NCBI GenBank assembly: GCA_030374765.1
Contig: JARGXX010000099.1
Coordinates: 1,240,001-1,304,000 of the forward strand
Source of the DNA: Agarophyton chilense
Taxonomy: Eukaryota > Rhodophyta > Florideophyceae > Gracilariales > Gracilariaceae
Reading direction: 5' to 3'
DNA: 64,000 bases
A program made the position numbers and the translations under genes. Position 1 is the first letter of the stretch. The number at the start of each line of letters is the position of its first letter. Positions 34,923 to 44,014 of the stretch are shown in pieces. The notes under the pieces were generated by a model. It was not told the DNA's origin and ran no database searches. It saw only the letters and a program-made list of their open reading frames with translations.

Positions 34923-36845
34923 TCAAGAGGCATTGGATTCTTTTTCATGTCGTTGCCTCTTCCTGATCCGCAGGTTTCGCTTGCGCGCCCGCATGACCAG
35001 TGGTGATATAATCAGAGTGTACACGGAAACGTCCAAGAACAGCGACGTCAACCCAAAAAAGTCCGCGATAAACGCTGACCAAGACACCGATAGTTGCTTC
35101 CCCACTACTTTGGTCAGAAAACTCAGCATGCTAACCTCAATCACATACACATCTGCCTGCGCTCTTACGTCGCCGCTGCGAACGTCCTCTAAAACCGTTT
35201 GTGACTGGAACGATTCATTCTGTCCTAGAATCAGATTTCGTTCTAACTGCAACACCGCTATCTTCGCAGCTGGCACCACTCCGAGCAACTCAATCGTCCC
35301 GTCCTCAGAACAGTTCGTCATCACGAATATGTTTTGTCCTGGATACAAAGCCCTTTCTTCCAGCACCTCGTCCCCAATTATTGCACTATGCGTCAGCGAG
35401 CTCAGAGCCGCCTGCTTTCCTGAGATCGAACTGAAATCCTTGGGGTAGTATGGTCCAGCCCCACTTCTTTCCCACGTGAAGTTTTCGCTGTTGAATCTAT
35501 ACCGAACTCCAACGGACGTCGATGGATAAAAGTAACCCGAGAACATGTAAACGTTGCAAAACATGTCCGCTTGGTCTACCATTCGCGAGTCCCTTGTCTT
35601 GTTTTGAAATCCCCTCCGATATTTAGGCCACAAGATGTACTTGTGCGCCTCGTTCTGCGGATCATACCCACTATAGTCCAAGATTTCAAGAAGCTTCAAG
35701 TCCATACTGTGATGTGTGAACACGTCGCGAAAGAATTCAATCAGGTAGAATGGTAATCCGAACGACGTTTTTCGACATCTCGACACAAGTGCATTCTGAG
35801 ACAGGCGTGTAATGAACTTGTGTGACGGTGCTTTGGAGCTCGTCGCTTTTTCCTCTTCGAGCCGAAACATAGAATCCCTCTCTATCGTGAAGCAATGGAA
35901 GCAAGACGGCGGATTCGTGTTTTCCGACTCGAAATGTGCAGGATCCATTTGATTCAAAGCAATGCATCGCCCACCAGCCGCCGTGAACGATTCAACTCTC
36001 ACCTGCGGTAACGACTTTGTTTCGGGATACACAAAGCTCACATTCGAACTCGTTGCCCGAATGAAATCAACCCATACCAAAGGCTGTCCTTGATATGGTC
36101 CGTTTGGAAGATGAGAGAATGGTGGCAGTTCCGTACCAATAGTACACAAGTGCAGAGTTGGTAATTGAACAGCATCCGTTTTCTCATACCCAATTGTGCT
36201 GGACAGTTGTTCTCTGCTTGCTAAGAAGTCTTTTGTTACAAATACCAACGAAATGATGAGACCTATCAAAGCCAGCAGCCACGCAGATACTGCAACTATT
36301 CTCTTCTCCCTCGTGCTAGCCACAGATTGTAGATAATTTGAGAGATTCCATTTGAATGGGGACCCATGAGACCCATAAATACCTAGAACAGACTTTGATC
36401 GTCCATCTTCGCGCTCTCTGGGTTCTTGAATTAGTGTTCCACTGGCGCTCCTTCGCGTCCCCATGGGTGCGGTACCGTCCTTACCTCGGAACGACGAAGC
36501 TCTACGGACAAGAGATGAACGGGTCATAAATTCTGTATCCTCTCTATGCAGCGCCTCATTTACTTCTGCTGCCGTGAACATATGGCTCACCTGATCAACA
36601 GTACAACTAGCTGGAAGTAAATCAGTCGCATGAAAGTCATCAATACCATCCACCCTTCGCTCTGTTGTTTGTCGCGCCGCTTCCAATTGGGTTTCAAGTT
36701 CTCCGAGGGATTTCTCTACGGCAAAGTACAGTCCATTTATGTCATCAGTTCCCAGTTCTGCGAATTTTGAATTGAGCTTGCTTTCTGGTGGTTCATCTTC
36801 GTTTTGGTCCTGCTTTCGAACATTTCTCTTTCTTAACATGTTCAT
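34923..36845 (-). CDS. DEG/ENaC-like two-helix channel protein A
   Basis: 640 residues; the longest frame begins at a TTG, so the ATG at 36845 is used. Topology: cytosolic N-terminus of ~180 residues, membrane helix at about 182-206, a ~385-residue Cys-containing extracellular domain, a second helix at about 593-620, and a short basic tail. After helix 1 comes QLPTLHLCT, where DEG/ENaC channels have FPAVTICN. Helix 2 contains SLFLDVSVYTLI, matching in place GLFLGASLLTL of ENaC; the G-x-S filter position reads D-V-S. Shared with protein B are CFHC, FCNVYMFSGYFYPS (near 426) and SGAGPYY. P2X receptors share the topology but not these strings. Family membership is inferred from motifs and topology, without a profile search. 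Divergent from B. Confidence 0.7.
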   Translation of the reverse strand: MNMLRKRNVRKQDQNEDEPPESKLNSKFAELGTDDINGLYFAVEKSLGELETQLEAARQTTERRVDGIDDFHATDLLPASCTVDQVSHMFTAAEVNEALHREDTEFMTRSSLVRRASSFRGKDGTAPMGTRRSASGTLIQEPREREDGRSKSVLGIYGSHGSPFKWNLSNYLQSVASTREKRIVAVSAWLLALIGLIISLVFVTKDFLASREQLSSTIGYEKTDAVQLPTLHLCTIGTELPPFSHLPNGPYQGQPLVWVDFIRATSSNVSFVYPETKSLPQVRVESFTAAGGRCIALNQMDPAHFESENTNPPSCFHCFTIERDSMFRLEEEKATSSKAPSHKFITRLSQNALVSRCRKTSFGLPFYLIEFFRDVFTHHSMDLKLLEILDYSGYDPQNEAHKYILWPKYRRGFQNKTRDSRMVDQADMFCNVYMFSGYFYPSTSVGVRYRFNSENFTWERSGAGPYYPKDFSSISGKQAALSSLTHSAIIGDEVLEERALYPGQNIFVMTNCSEDGTIELLGVVPAAKIAVLQLERNLILGQNESFQSQTVLEDVRSGDVRAQADVYVIEVSMLSFLTKVVGKQLSVSWSAFIADFFGLTSLFLDVSVYTLIISPLVMRARKRNLRIRKRQRHEKESNAS

Positions 36846-37418
36846 TCTTAAGCGGAAAGTCTTAGTTTGCACCTTCTCGAGAAGAGAAATAAGATTGGAG
36901 GTTAAAAACAAATATACTTGCAAACCCTTTTAATGACTTTGTGTGAAAAGCAAGAGCGCGAAGCCGTAAAGGGTTCTCTCGCAAATAATGGTGCAGGTCG
37001 GAGATTACCCATGTTTGGCGGAAGAGGGAATCAAGTCCTACGCTGTGTCACTATTAAGACAGAGGCAGAAAAAAGAGCTCTGTTTCGCTCATGAAATTCA
37101 ATACTCAATAGACGCGCATTGAATGCGCGTCTATTGAGTATTGAATTTCGTGTCTCGTCGTGGTTTACTCTTCTGCCCAAATAATTTAAGCAACTTCATC
37201 ATACTTTCCTATTTCTCTTATTCAGAAGTCCTTGCAGTTGTAGTTCTTCTTTTTCAAATGCCATGAAAGTTGTGCTATGGCTTCGCGCAATTCCAAATGA
37301 ACTACATCTGTGGCCATTGCTTGAGGAGTTCTTTTTGTCAAAAGCCGTATATTGACAAACATAGAAGCGTGGGTCGCCTTCACCGTTCTGTATTTACGAA
37401 ATATAGTCTGCTAAGGCT
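36846..37418. promoter_or_regulatory. Shared upstream region of the two channel-like genes
   Basis: 573 bp between the ATG codons of two divergent paralogues, so any central element could act on both. Its main feature is the perfect inverted repeat at 37093-37149, almost exactly mid-way. No TATA element was assigned with confidence. Confidence 0.55.
37093..37149. repeat. Perfect 27-bp inverted repeat with 3-nt loop
   Basis: Left arm 37093-37119 begins GAAATTCAATACTC; right arm 37123-37149 is its exact reverse complement; the spacer is TGA. The pairing extends outward by three positions, one of them a G-T wobble. DNA could extrude as a cruciform, and a transcript would form a very stable hairpin. 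The centre at 37121 lies 276 bp from the start of A and 298 bp from the start of B. Confidence 0.95.
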
Positions 37419-39281
37419 ATGGAAAAGCACGAGAAAGAAGAAGTGGTAACGTCAGTGTCCGAGAAACTGATTTTAGCTGAACAGGAGTACAATGAAAACA
37501 ATCTGGAGTTGCAATGCTTTAGGAGAGTTGTTAATGGACTCACAAAGCTTGGAGAGACACGAAAGGAGAAAATGAGAAACGGGGAAGACGTTTCCCACCA
37601 AGACGAGTTCTTAGATGAAAATCGAAGGCGTCTGGGACATTTGCTTTCAAATTCTAAAGCAGAAGGAGGACATTACAATGTTGATTTTCATGCTTGGGCA
37701 ACAGATATTGAAAATGATATACGAGCTCAAGATCCATTGATGTTGTCATTCGACTCTGCAGATGCGGATGTGTTTCCGAAAACTACTTCGTCACGCTTCC
37801 TTGACGAGGCTCAGACGATATCGAGTAAGGGCGGTGCGCTGTTGAATATTTTAAAGAGTAACGGAAAACTCTCACCGAAGCTTGGAAATCAAGGATCCAC
37901 GAAATCTGTAGATCAGAGTTTCTTTTGGTTGACAACAATAGCTTGGGTGTTTGCTGTCTTTGGAATGATGATAACAATAGGATTTCTTGCTGCTGACTTT
38001 TGGTACGCTCAAAAGCACGTTGCAATTCACGTAGAACGCTCTAAGCGACAACCGCAAGAACTCCCGGCCATAACCATATGCAATTTCGCTTCGAACATTC
38101 AAAGCTTCTCTGACTATCCAACCTCAGAGTATCCTGGCTTACCTATTTTCGGAATTCAGAGATTCATCCGATACAATCAATCTACGGCTTCAGTTGTCTC
38201 CGACATTACATACCCCGGCGTTTTGCCAGGCTCCCCGAAGACGCAGATAGAGGACGTAATCGTCGCGAATGATGAGTCTGAATGCGATGAAAGTAGTGGT
38301 TTAGATGTCAGAAGAGAAATGACAGCGATGCGATCGAACACCGATCTCAGTGTTCAAAACAGTTTGAACGGAAAAACCTGTCATCATTGCCTACGGTTGG
38401 GATACAAAAGAAGGCTTGTGCTCCACCCCCCTCAGAACGAAGCAGATAGCATTCGACATCCGGCAATCAATTTAATACTTTACAGAACGAAGCTATTTGC
38501 GGCTTGTCAGACAGAATATCATAGAAGGAACATCATGATTGTGTCTCTTTTCGTGGATGAAATACAGAAGTATGCAGAAGAACTGGAAGGACAAGGGATT
38601 CTTGACTTCAACGACGAAGACAAGGAAAAAGCTATTGGAGTAGACTGGTATCGAGTCGATAGTCAAAAGTTTTTCGATTTCTGTTGCAATGTCTACTTTT
38701 TCTCCGGTTTCTTTTATCCGTCACGGGACAATGCTGATATTTCTTATCGGTTCGATCACGATACTGCAGAACGCTGGATGAAAACGGGATCTGGACCGTA
38801 CTATTCTGCATTTACATGGAGTTCTGATGATCCTGTAATTTCGGGTCCACATCGTTCGGTAATTGAAAAGGATTTCTATACTTTTGACGCTCTGGAATTG
38901 TACATCGAAGAAGCAGAAGGCATCAAGGGTTCCACAACAGTATCCCCTCACGCAAAGGTAGCTGCATTTGAAGCAACTGACAAGACTCTGTACAGATTGA
39001 AGAAAGTATTGAATCAGGGTAAGATTGAGTATAAAATCATTCAAAGCAAATCGGCTTCGCAGGAACTTGCACTGAAGGCAGTAGATTTATACAACGTTCA
39101 ATTTGACTTTGAAACGTTTGAGACGGAAACGATCATCACGACTCCGACAATGACTTGGCCAGAATTTGTTGTCGATGTGTTCGAGTTCATTGGATTGTTT
39201 ACCGGAATTTGTATCTTCACGCTAATTGTTGCGCCTGCTCATTCGCTTGTGTACCCAAACTCAGAAACGGAACAAAAGTAA
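37419..39281 (+). CDS. DEG/ENaC-like two-helix channel protein B
   Basis: 620 residues, single exon. The cytosolic N-terminus (~165 residues) is charged with a likely coiled coil. Helix 1 is at about 167-193, and the ELPAITICN that follows is nearly the animal DEG/ENaC post-TM1 signature. A ~385-residue extracellular domain has CHHC, FCCNVYFFSGFFYPS (near 420) and GSGPYY, all shared with protein A. Helix 2 at about 580-607 reads FEFIGLFTGICIFTLIVAP, where GLFTGICIFTL parallels GLFLGASLLTL of ENaC with G-I-C in the G-x-S filter position. Predicted to be a trimeric ligand-, pH- or stretch-gated cation channel in the plasma or an internal membrane, possibly assembling with A. Function is inference; this copy carries the stronger family signature. 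Confidence 0.75.
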   Translation: MEKHEKEEVVTSVSEKLILAEQEYNENNLELQCFRRVVNGLTKLGETRKEKMRNGEDVSHQDEFLDENRRRLGHLLSNSKAEGGHYNVDFHAWATDIENDIRAQDPLMLSFDSADADVFPKTTSSRFLDEAQTISSKGGALLNILKSNGKLSPKLGNQGSTKSVDQSFFWLTTIAWVFAVFGMMITIGFLAADFWYAQKHVAIHVERSKRQPQELPAITICNFASNIQSFSDYPTSEYPGLPIFGIQRFIRYNQSTASVVSDITYPGVLPGSPKTQIEDVIVANDESECDESSGLDVRREMTAMRSNTDLSVQNSLNGKTCHHCLRLGYKRRLVLHPPQNEADSIRHPAINLILYRTKLFAACQTEYHRRNIMIVSLFVDEIQKYAEELEGQGILDFNDEDKEKAIGVDWYRVDSQKFFDFCCNVYFFSGFFYPSRDNADISYRFDHDTAERWMKTGSGPYYSAFTWSSDDPVISGPHRSVIEKDFYTFDALELYIEEAEGIKGSTTVSPHAKVAAFEATDKTLYRLKKVLNQGKIEYKIIQSKSASQELALKAVDLYNVQFDFETFETETIITTPTMTWPEFVVDVFEFIGLFTGICIFTLIVAPAHSLVYPNSETEQK

Positions 39282-39462
39282 AGTAGTTCCAGAGCAAGTC
39301 TACGGTGTAGCTGGCACTGAAAAGAAAACATGAGAAAATAAGCCAAATGGAACCAGATTTCCCAAGACCTTCTTCGACAGAGCAAAGTTTATCATCGCAA
39401 ACATTAAAAACAGACCGATTGTCAAGCTGGAAGCCTTCCGCAGTAAAATTTTCATCTTAAAA

Positions 39463-39675
39463 CTACGGAGATTTCCCTACACCTCCATAGAAGTACCTCT
39501 CACCAAGTCGCTTTCCAAGAATAAAACCAACACCGGTCATTATCCCTGTGCAAAGCGGATAAAGGAAAACAAGTTTGAAATCGTTTGCCCCGGTGGCGAT
39601 GAGATCCGTTATATTTGTATTCTCTTGGTCCTTTTTATCATCAGGAACGAATGAGGCGGGAGCAGATGAGGCCAT
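39463..39675 (-). CDS. Small single-helix membrane protein, uncharacterised
   Basis: 70 residues starting at an ATG. A polar N-terminal half (DDKKDQENTN) is followed by a hydrophobic, Gly-spaced segment (FKLVFLYPLCTGIMTGVGFILG) and a short basic tail. Size and glycine-spaced helix resemble small mitochondrial membrane subunits, but I recognise no specific family. It lies tail-to-tail with channel protein B, 181 bp away. Confidence 0.55.
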   Translation of the reverse strand: MASSAPASFVPDDKKDQENTNITDLIATGANDFKLVFLYPLCTGIMTGVGFILGKRLGERYFYGGVGKSP

Positions 39676-40036
39676 CCTTTTAGAAACAGCTATGGATCCA
39701 AATGTTGCGCGTTGCTAGTGTTCAGAAAGCAGTAGTGTGTAAAGCTGAAATCGGGATCCTAGTGAGCAATGAAAAAAGCCTTTAGATCTTACAGCGCTAC
39801 GATCCAACGTTGCCTTTTTTGTGTTGTGTTCTGCTCGCTTCTGGGTAGATAGGCTAACTTGAGCTTTGCTGCGAAGGCATTACCCAGTTTGAGCTTGTTC
39901 TGTGATGTCTACAAGAAAACCTTGCGTGCTCTCTACTCTGTACATGGGCTGTCTAATTGCCTCACTTTCAATTTGTTTCTTGATTTAGAATTGAGGTGCA
40001 GAAGTACATTACGTGTAGCCAACTTGCTAGGGTGCA
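39676..40036. other. Intergenic upstream of GSA aminotransferase leader
   Basis: About 360 bp between two divergently read genes. No element assigned. Confidence 0.35.
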
Positions 40037-40093
40037 ATGGATCTCAAGTTGCGCAACTTGAGATCTCTCAACATCTCAACAAGATCCTGTTGA
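40037..40093 (+). promoter_or_regulatory. Possible upstream ORF in the GSA aminotransferase leader
   Basis: An 18-residue frame (MDLKLRNLRS...) ending in TGA. It spans a 26-bp palindrome and lies 164 bp before the GSA start codon. It matters only if the transcript begins upstream of 40037, which the sequence cannot show. Confidence 0.35.
40040..40065. repeat. Perfect 26-bp palindrome in GSA upstream region
   Basis: The two 13-base halves (GATCTCAAGTTGC and its reverse complement) abut with no spacer. As DNA it is a symmetrical protein-binding site candidate; in RNA it would fold with about 11 base pairs closing a tetraloop. Confidence 0.9.
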
Positions 40094-40149
40094 CCACTCG
40101 CCCCATGCTGAATAACATCCTCCACCTCAACATTTCCCACCTCATCACC

Positions 40150-40243
40150 GTAAGTAACTGCGTTGGAAGCGTCAAGCAGCATTAGAGCAGTGTTGGGACG
40201 GGCGACTTTGATTCTTTTGTTTTTTTCTGTCACCGATTCACAG
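40150..40243 (+). other. Probable 5'-UTR intron of GSA aminotransferase (94 bp)
   Basis: Donor GTAAGTAAC and a long T-rich tract followed by GATTCACAG, ending 13 bp before the GSA start codon. Size and ends match the coding introns of PMT and RPL30. No reading frame depends on it, so the support is splice-site quality alone. Confidence 0.6.
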
Positions 40244-40256
40244 AGCACCGTCGACG

Positions 40257-41657
40257 ATGACTCCGAAAGTGCCAGCGTTCATGTCTTCGCTGCCGCTGCG
40301 CTCGCAGCCTTTTGCAAACCGTTCCAAACTCTCTTCTCACCGCTCGACTAGCATGGTTGCTAGCCAGTCTCTAAAGACATCTGAATCGCAAAGAGTTTTG
40401 AAAGAAGCCGCTGATCTAATGCCCGGCGGCGTCTCGTCTCCCGTACGTGCATTCAAGTCAGTAGGCGGTGATGCTGTCGTTTTTGATTCTGTGAAAGGTT
40501 CCAAAGCATATGATATCGATGGAAATGAATATATTGACTATATCGGTTCCTGGGGACCAGCAATTGTCGGAGCGGCGAATGAAGAGGTCAATGCGGCGCT
40601 TCAGGAGGCCCTTAAAAAAGGCACTAGCTTTGGCGCTCCTAGCGTTCTGGAAAATCAGTTGGCGAAGATGGTCATTGACGCAGTTCCGAGTGTTGAGATG
40701 GTCCGTTTTGTCAACTCTGGCACTGAAGCATGCATGAGCGTCGTCCGCGTCATGCGTGCTTTCACGGAGCGACAGAAAATTTTAAAGTTCTCTGGTTGCT
40801 ACCACGGTCACGCCGATATGTACCTCGTTCAAGCTGGATCAGGTGTATTGACGCTTGGCTTACCTGATTCGCCAGGAGTGCCAAAGGCATCCACAGAAAC
40901 CACACTCGTTGCCAGATATAATGATTTGAACTCAGTCAAGGCTGTCTTTGAGCAGAACAAGGGAGAGATTGCAGGTGTTATTCTGGAGCCTGTCGTCGGA
41001 AACTCCGGCTTTATACCACCAACAAAGGAGTTTCTTACTGGTCTGAGAGAGATCACAGAACAAGAAGGATCGCTGCTGTGTTTTGATGAGGTCATGACAG
41101 GTTTCCGCATATCTTATAGCGGCGCTCAGGGTTACTTCGGAATCAAGCCGGATCTTTCTACGTTTGGGAAGGTGATTGGTGGTGGTCTACCAGTCGGTGC
41201 ATATGGTGGCCGCAAAGACATCATGAGTTTGGTCGCTCCCGCAGGCCCCGTTTATCAAGCTGGTACGTTAAGTGGGAATCCATTAGCAATGACTGCTGGT
41301 ATTAAAACCCTTGAGATTATGCAAAGATCTGGTAGCTACGAATATCTGGACAAGATCTCTGCTCGACTCGTCAACGGTTTACTGAATATTGGCGAAGAGT
41401 ACGGACATGCAGTGTGTGGCGGTCATATCAACGGCATGTGGGGGCTGTTTTTCTGCGAAGGGCCTGTTACTTGTTTCGAGGATGTCAAGGAGAAATGCGA
41501 CTTTGATAAGTTCGCTCGCTTCCATCGCGGAATGTTGAAAAACGGGGTATACCTAGCTCCTTCGCAATACGAGGCAGGCTTCACCAGTTTGAAACATACA
41601 GAGGCTGATATCGACAGAACTCTCGCAGCAGCTCGAATTGTAATGAAAGATATCTGA
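40257..41657 (+). CDS. GSA: Glutamate-1-semialdehyde 2,1-aminomutase, plastid-targeted
   Basis: Converts glutamate-1-semialdehyde to 5-aminolevulinate, the committed precursor of chlorophyll, haem and bilins by the C5 route, in the plastid stroma. 466 residues. The N-terminal ~38 residues are Ser/Arg-rich without acidic residues (transit peptide). The mature enzyme starts at about [20 protein letters not shown]. Features: NSGTEACMS, the [14 protein letters not shown]-binding Asp, and the Schiff-base Lys305 in [15 protein letters not shown]. Complete compared with HemL. Met9 is an alternative start. The leader may hold an intron, a palindrome and a short upstream frame. Presence of the C5 pathway supports a photosynthetic host. 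Confidence 0.97.
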   Translation: MTPKVPAFMSSLPLRSQPFANRSKLSSHRSTSMVASQSLKTSESQRVLKEAADLMPGGVSSPVRAFKSVGGDAVVFDSVKGSKAYDIDGNEYIDYIGSWGPAIVGAANEEVNAALQEALKKGTSFGAPSVLENQLAKMVIDAVPSVEMVRFVNSGTEACMSVVRVMRAFTERQKILKFSGCYHGHADMYLVQAGSGVLTLGLPDSPGVPKASTETTLVARYNDLNSVKAVFEQNKGEIAGVILEPVVGNSGFIPPTKEFLTGLREITEQEGSLLCFDEVMTGFRISYSGAQGYFGIKPDLSTFGKVIGGGLPVGAYGGRKDIMSLVAPAGPVYQAGTLSGNPLAMTAGIKTLEIMQRSGSYEYLDKISARLVNGLLNIGEEYGHAVCGGHINGMWGLFFCEGPVTCFEDVKEKCDFDKFARFHRGMLKNGVYLAPSQYEAGFTSLKHTEADIDRTLAAARIVMKDI

Positions 41658-41866
41658 AGGCGAGTATTGATCGGGGGGTCGTAGCCCACGGCGACTGAAT
41701 CTTCATTACATGTCGTTTATGCGAAATAAATCAAGGATGTTCTGGATCAGTTATGGGTTAGCAGTTTAGTAGCATGAGCCTATGTGTGCTGAAGCAGATT
41801 TAAGATCAAGTTCACATGTGCAGAAAGCGGGAAACAAAGAATAACAAGCACGAACATCAAGCGGTT

Positions 41867-43099
41867 TCACGTTTCGGAATGACCAGTTTGTGGACCGAAT
41901 CTTGCCATCAGCGTCTGATTATTCAGTAGTAGAACGTGTTGATGGACAAATGCCCTGTCATATCTTTGATCCACGGCATCTTTAGCTTTCTTCCAGACTT
42001 GGCCACGGAGCTTAATCTTGCTAGGGGAACTTGCGGAGCCGTGCCCACCAACCCCACGCTGGAAGCCCGAATCGTAAATTCCAACCCTCCAGCCTGCGTT
42101 CCATGAAGCGTAGCTGAGGACACAGTCCTGCCACACCCCAGGCTCTCCAGCATGAAAAAGACCGACGTCAAGACCGCCCAGTCGGTGTAGTGACTCGGAG
42201 CGTATAAAGAGAGGAGCAATCCACGCACATTCGACGTACATGAATGGATGCAATGTTCTTGAACTTAAGAACGGGACTCTTACAGTCTTTCCTTTTCTTG
42301 TTCCCCCGTGGTCACTGGTTTGCTCTCCAAACTCGAAGCCTTTGTCCTCTCCATCCCATAGTTGCCCAATGAATCCACCCAAAATGCCAAGTTTTGGATC
42401 GGCATCAAACAACTCGAGAGCATGACTGACCCAATTTAATGACGCAATGTCCTTAGAATCCTCCCTCGGTTCCGATGGCAAGTCATCATCCTGCAGAAGT
42501 ACAAAATACTCAGCGGAGCTCATGCGCATCGCACGGTTGTAGCACCTTGTTTCGTGTAAATTATTGCTGATTACGATGAAGTGTTTGTAGTCTCGTAATT
42601 GTTCCATCCACTTGTCCATACTGGAGTCGGTTGAACCGTCCTCGCAAACTATGATTTCTTGCACTGAAGGATTGTTGATGAGAGCTTTTGCAATTCGCTC
42701 CACGTTTTGCTCGTGATTAAAACTTTGAACTATGGCACAAACAGTTGGTGTTTCGTGGGGCTCGTAAACATCAGGCACTCGACAACCGCATCCCATTTCA
42801 GCACGAACGCGGGCGATGACAGGATTATCATCGACTCCAAGCATCAAACCACGAGAGATGCAGCGAGAGACACTAGACGTGTCGGCACGGTTTATGGCCG
42901 ACAGCGGAGTGATCTTGGTGTGATTGGTCAAAATCGGGTTGGCGACCGCATTACGAGAAACCCAGTGCGGTGATGCGGCGTTTAAAATGGTTGCTATTAA
43001 GAACAAGACGGTGTAGGTGGCGACGGTGGCGTGCACAAGAGGCTCGGCAGTGCCTGCACGCGCTGCTTGGCTCCGATACGTTTGAACAAACGCGTCCAT
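41867..43099 (-). CDS. Family 2-type glycosyltransferase, type II membrane protein
   Basis: 410 residues. A short N-terminal cytosolic part and one signal-anchor helix at about 22-42 (ATYTVLFLIATILNAA) suggest a Golgi/ER lumenal enzyme. The catalytic domain from about residue 115 has a GT-A fold pattern: TVCAIVQSFNHEQNVERI, the nucleotide-binding VCEDGSTDSS, and a D204-D205-D206 metal-binding motif in LLQDDDLPS. An acceptor-side segment follows with GGLDVGLFHAGEPGVWQD. Substrate cannot be read from sequence; wall or extracellular polysaccharide or glycoprotein glycosylation is plausible. Convergent with GSA aminotransferase, 209 bp apart. Confidence 0.82.
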   Translation of the reverse strand: MDAFVQTYRSQAARAGTAEPLVHATVATYTVLFLIATILNAASPHWVSRNAVANPILTNHTKITPLSAINRADTSSVSRCISRGLMLGVDDNPVIARVRAEMGCGCRVPDVYEPHETPTVCAIVQSFNHEQNVERIAKALINNPSVQEIIVCEDGSTDSSMDKWMEQLRDYKHFIVISNNLHETRCYNRAMRMSSAEYFVLLQDDDLPSEPREDSKDIASLNWVSHALELFDADPKLGILGGFIGQLWDGEDKGFEFGEQTSDHGGTRKGKTVRVPFLSSRTLHPFMYVECAWIAPLFIRSESLHRLGGLDVGLFHAGEPGVWQDCVLSYASWNAGWRVGIYDSGFQRGVGGHGSASSPSKIKLRGQVWKKAKDAVDQRYDRAFVHQHVLLLNNQTLMARFGPQTGHSET

Positions 43100-44014
43100 T
43101 TGCGGTTGAGCAACGCTATGGCGTCAGCACAGATTTGTGTTGAAGGTGGCTCAACTCAACTTCTCTTTGGATGTGAAGGGGATCGAAGAAAAGTGATGCA
43201 GATAGTGATGCAGATAGACAATTGGGTTCAAGTGGTTGTTTTGGGCATGACAACCGAATACCACTTCGTGTGAACAAGACGTCAGGGTTTGCAAACCCTT
43301 TACCCGGACAACTCTCGTCGCTGTTACGGATCACGGCGTCGTTGCGCCCCTGCGCCCCAGCGCCCCAGCGCCCTTGCTTCAATCCGTTCGGCGAAGCGTG
43401 CACACTGAAGACGTGAAAATCTGTCTGTGGGCGTTGCGTTCGATTGCGACGCGCCCTTCCGCATGCCCCACCAGCGTCCCGGCTATCGAATTTCAGGCTG
43501 ATACTGCGGCATCTATGGCGCCGCAAACTGCGGTACAGCAAGGATAGGATCAGAAGCATGCGCCGTGGTTTACGGTTACCGAAAGCGCTCATGTGGGGCT
43601 ACAAAGGGGTTGGGGCTACGAAGGGTTAACCGTTGTATCCCTCAGAAATAGCACACGTTTTTTTGCATGCCGTTTCATGTGATCCGACCCAAACTTGGGC
43701 CGTCGTTTTTGGCGCCAAACAAGGATCAGCGAACAGAAACCTAGTAGTACTCGTAGGCGAGCACGAGAGCTGCAAATGAACAGGTGTAAGACCACTCTGG
43801 CCCCCGTCCCGTTTTTCTTCTTGGCGCAGGGCCTTCATCTACGACGGATCGTTTCCGACAGCTCCACCAACCTACTCTCGCCGTTTTCTGTTAATCTCGA
43901 AAGCGCCTGCATGGTCCCTGCGTTTTCCACTGCTCAGAGCTGCGCGACACCAACGACGACCGACAAGCACCGCTTTTTGACAGTTTTGCAGGCTCTAAGG
44001 AGACCACCACCACA
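43100..44014. other. Shared upstream region of glycosyltransferase and ISWI genes
   Basis: About 900 bp. Contains small direct repeats (GTGATGCAGATA twice near 43193-43219, GCGCCCCA units near 43345-43372, GGGGCTACAAAGG/GGGGCTACGAAGG near 43592-43625). Frames up to 158 codons have no recognisable domain. No RNA gene seen. Confidence 0.4.

Noticed and set aside
40027-40182. 51-codon minus-strand frame (MLLDASNAVTYGDEV...)
   Set aside because: Looks somewhat protein-like, but the plus strand here has a strong splice donor and the leader of GSA; no family matched.
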